Positions 60,650-64,000 of a stretch of DNA of 64,000 nucleotides are shown here, one piece after another. Positions within the stretch are counted from its first letter, which is position 1, and every line of letters starts with the position of its first letter. The notes under the pieces were generated by a model. It made no database searches, had not been told where the DNA came from, and saw only the letters and a program-made list of their open reading frames with translations. The translations under genes were made by a program, and so were the position numbers. The stretch is from Imbricaverruca yamaguchii. Its lineage: Eukaryota; Arthropoda; Thecostraca; Neoverrucidae. The DNA lies in contig JAOTOL010000866.1 in the NCBI GenBank assembly GCA_034440575.1, positions 62,001 to 126,000 on the forward strand. Reading direction: 5' to 3'.

Positions 60650-62390
60650 GACTTTCGTGTGACGTTGGTGGCGAGTGGCTCAACCCAATAATGGCAACAT
60701 TTGTTGTGCTACTTCAGTTTAGAAACGCTACGAGACATGGATCGAGATCCCTTGTACATCGCTCACTACAGCTGCTTCATTCCACCCCATACATACCCCT
60801 ACTGGTAGGGCACTGGTACTGATAACGTGGACGAGGTTACAAGGGTGTACTATGATCGGCTACAGGGGTGTTATATGGTCACACACACCTGTATTTGGAC
60901 ATCTTGGAGCTGCAGTCTGGTTCATGGTCGGACCCCACGACAGATGGCAAATGACTGGGTCGTTGCTAAATACTTCTGATTTGTGTGCTATGGGCCCTCA
61001 GACTATTAAAGGCAGATGTGTTGTATTATTTTCTTAATCTGGGAAATTTGCAACTTTTATGTATCCATAACAAGTCACAAACAGTGAAGGTCAGAAAGTG
61101 ATTTGACTTAGATTGCAAGATAAAGCGATAATTAATACGCATTCGTCCACAGACGTTTCCCAAGCAGAGTTACCCTACAAGTTTGCATTGGCTCTTCAGA
61201 CAGATCGAGCGTGCGTTGCGAGCGAACACGGTGATACACATGCCACACGGTGATACACATGCCACATGGTGATACACATGCCACACGGTGATACACATGC
61301 CACATGGTGATACACCCATTTGGTCTTGCCTGCTTGGATTTTGAAGTTATCCTGAACTCGGTCTCTTTTCAGGTGGCACTGATGTGAAGACTGATGATAC
61401 CTAACGCACCGTTAGGTAAATTCAAGTGACAACTGGACTTGATGAGGGTTAAATATCCGCATTCTTTTCACCATCAAGAAAGAACATGTAAATATGACCT
61501 CAAATCGATCAAAAAGTCGCATATAAAAAAATTCACCTTTTATATTGAATGTCCGAACGCAGTTGGGTCCACTGTCTTGACGAATGTTCGACTGCCTGTT
61601 CTTTTGTCGGGTTTTCAATTTTGTCGGCCAATTTCCTACCAATTAAGTGGCAACCTGGTGTACGTATGGTTGTATTTTGGTCTTCTTCTGGAGCGTAGCA
61701 TTCATTGCAAACTCATCCTATCAGCAGATTAAGTGACCTAAATCTAGTATGCAAACACAATTGAGGACAGGGCCGATAAGCACGCACGCCGGAGGATCTC
61801 TCCCATACCGCTCACAGGGGAGGGGGAATTCGGCATTTCGGAAACTACTGAAACTATATGCACACAAATCGGAGGATAGATTACCGATGTTGTCAACTCG
61901 ATTCAGTACATATTCCATGACCCTAGATCGATGCCTTCCGGGTTAAATGTCGAGATCACACAGCTCTCCGCACCATTATCGATTTTCGCACATGAGTTGT
62001 CTGCTATCTGCACACGCAGTGCAAATCCGAAATAATTTTCCTCCCAATGTTTTATCGATAATACTCCCAATGACAACATTTGCTGGCAAGAGGTAAGACC
62101 TCTTGCCGAAGTCAAACATTTGAAACTAAGACGTCTTGGACTTCACGAGACTACTCGTTTTAGATTATTAGTTTTACATGTCTTACGTTTGAAATGTCAT
62201 GGATTTTCATGAAGCCGGGTCCATATCTCACGAACGAATCGCTGGGTGAGAACGGCATGAGAAAGACTCTACACCTGTGTAGAGGAAGATAATTACTCTA
62301 CATCTACATAGATGTGGAGAAATACTCTACATCTACACATATGTAGAGTATTTCTCAGCAGAGCTGAGCTATACTGTGGCCAACTCCGGC
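60650..62390. other. No gene recognised
   Basis: Mostly AT-rich spacer. 62270-62355 holds nested palindromes of CTCTACATCTACA/TGTAGAG type, able to form a hairpin. Confidence 0.5.
61228..61314. repeat. 19-bp repeat, about five copies
   Basis: Unit ACACGGTGATACACATGCC with an ACATGG variant. Confidence 0.88.
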
Positions 62391-62394
62391 TGCC

Positions 62395-62565
62395 GGTTCC
62401 GGACGATGTCCTCAGCCGAGCTGTTCCCCGTGCAGTGACAGTCAGCCGAGATGTCCTCAGCCGAGCTGTTCCCCGTGCAGTGACAGTCAGCCGAGATGTC
62501 CTCAGCCGAGCTGTTCCCCGTGCAGTGACAGTCAGCCGAGATGTCCTCAGCCGAGCTGTTCCCCG
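62395..62565. repeat. 45-bp repeat, about four copies
   Basis: Unit CAGCCGAGATGTCCTCAGCC plus GAGCTGTTCCCCGTGCAG and TGACAGT. On the plus strand each copy contains an acceptor-like TTCCCCGTGCAG. On the minus strand the frame reads TGNSSAEDISADCHC repeatedly. Confidence 0.9.
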
Positions 62566-62609
62566 TGCGCTCCTCGTTGTCCTCCACAGCTCGGAGGAGC
62601 GTCTGACTG

Positions 62610-64000
62610 CCAGAGCTGTCTGGTGACTGTCACGCTACTGGAGAGCTGCCTGGTGAGCTGTCTGGTGACTGTCACGCTGCTGGAGAGCTGTCTGGTGACT
62701 GTCACGCTGTTGGAGAGTTGCCTGGTGACTGTCACGCTGCCTGGTGAGCTGTCTGGTGACTGTCACGCTGCTGGAGAGCTGTCTGGTGACTGTCACGCTG
62801 CTCTGGAGAGCTGCCTGGTGACTGCCACGCTGCTGGAGAGCTGTCTGGTGACTGTCACGCTGCTGGAGAGCTGTCTGGTGACTGTCACGCTGCTGGAGAG
62901 CTGTCTGGTGACTGTCACGCTGCTGGAGAGCTGTCTGGTGACTGTCACGCTGCTGGAGAGCTGCCTGGTGACTGTCACGCTGCTGGAGAGCTGTCTGGTG
63001 ACTGTCACGCTGCTGGAGAGCTGTCTGGTGACTGTCACGCTGCTGGAAAGCTGTCTGGAGCTGCCTGGTGACTGTCACGCTGCTGGAGAGCTGTCTGGTG
63101 ACTGTCACGCTGCTGTAGAGCTGTCTGGTGACTGTCACGCTGCTGGAGAGCTGTCTGGTGACTGTCACGCTGCTGGAGAGCTGCCTGGTGACTGTCACGC
63201 TGCTGGAGAGTCTTGCTGTCTGGTGACTGTCACGCTGCTGGAGAGCTGTCTGGTGACTGTCGCGCTGTTGGAGAGCTGCCTGGTGACTGTCACGCTGTTG
63301 GAGAGCTGTCTGGTGACTGTCACGCTGCTGGAGAGCTGTCTGGTGACTGTCACGCTGTTGGAGAGCTGTCTGGTGACTGTCACGCTGCTGTGACGAGCTG
63401 TCTGGTGACTGTCACGCTGCTGTAGAGCTGTCTGGTGACTGTCACGCTGCTGGAGAGCTGCCTGGTGACTGTCACGCTGCTGGAGAGCTGCCTGGTGACT
63501 GTCACGCTGCTGGAGAGCTGCCTGGTGACTGTCACGCTGCTGGAGAGCTGTCTGGTGACTGTCACGCTGTTGGAGAGCTGTCTGGTGACTGTCACGCTGT
63601 TGGAGAGCTGTCTGGTGACTGTCACGCTGCTGGAGAGCTGTCTGGTGACTGTCACGCTGCTGGAGAGCTGTCTGGTGACTGTCACGCTGCTGGAGAGCTG
63701 TCTGGTGACTGTCACGCTGCTGGAGAGCTGTCTGGTGACTGTCACGCTGCTGGAGAGCTGTCTGGTGACTGTCACGCTGCTGGAGAGCTGTCTGGTGACT
63801 GTCACGCTGCTGGAGAGCTGTCTGGTGACTGTCACGCTGCTGGAGAGCTGTCTGGTGACTGTCACGCTGCTGGAGAGCTGTCTGGTGACTGTCACGCTGT
63901 TGGAGAGCTGTCTGGTGACTGTCACGCTGCTGGAGAGCTGTCTGGTGACTGTCACGCTGCTGGAGAGCTGCCTGGTGACTGTCACGCTGCTGGAGAGCTG
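62610..64000. repeat. 30-bp minisatellite reaching the window end
   Basis: Unit GAGAGCTGTCTGGTGACTGT plus CACGCTGCTG, about 46 copies, continuing past the window. All frames are open because 30 is a multiple of three. Confidence 0.96.

Overview
This is eukaryotic nuclear DNA. It holds no bacterial operons or CRISPR. It has a multi-exon gene with canonical GT-AG introns, three CR1-type LINE copies, small hAT-like elements, one intact tRNA gene, and an extraordinary load of minisatellites. The protein's closest resemblance is to arthropod or other protostome carboxypeptidase E, so I infer an invertebrate, probably an arthropod. I cannot name the species.

The one gene I can support firmly runs on the minus strand from 54001 down to at least 18798. 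It is a secreted M14-family metallocarboxypeptidase, closest to carboxypeptidase E. Nine exons join in frame at every junction and give 452 residues, with a signal peptide, all zinc ligands, the catalytic glutamate and most of the transthyretin-like C-terminal domain. The last coding exon, beyond 18798, was not found with confidence. Two perfect TGACGTCA motifs lie just upstream of the first exon.

The outstanding feature is how the introns are built. At the donor ends of exons 2 to 8, the last few exon bases plus the 5' splice site have been copied outward into the intron as a tandem array. Arrays cover 0.3-2.9 kb each, with units of about 21-71 bp. At the acceptor ends of exons 6, 8 and 9, the 3' splice site has been copied in the same way, with or without the first exon bases. 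Exons 3, 4 and 5 have arrays touching or just outside the acceptor. The gene therefore carries hundreds of near-identical copies of its own splice sites. In introns 2 and 4 the units are 33 or 48 bp, so use of an internal copy would keep the reading frame.

Region by region on the plus-strand map. 1-15020: mostly large orphan minisatellites (18, 33, 42, 19 and 20 bp units), a decayed satellite and hAT-like fragments. 15960-18625: CR1 LINE copy 1. 18798-54001: the carboxypeptidase gene, whose introns also hold LINE copies 2 and 3, a hAT-like element, a tRNA-Lys gene and further arrays. 54020-55010: promoter region, then a pentanucleotide array. 55010-64000: no firm gene; arrays of 30, 28, 29, 19, 45 and 30 bp units, low-complexity sequence and hAT-like remains. 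Most of the very long open frames in the window arise only because array units are multiples of three.
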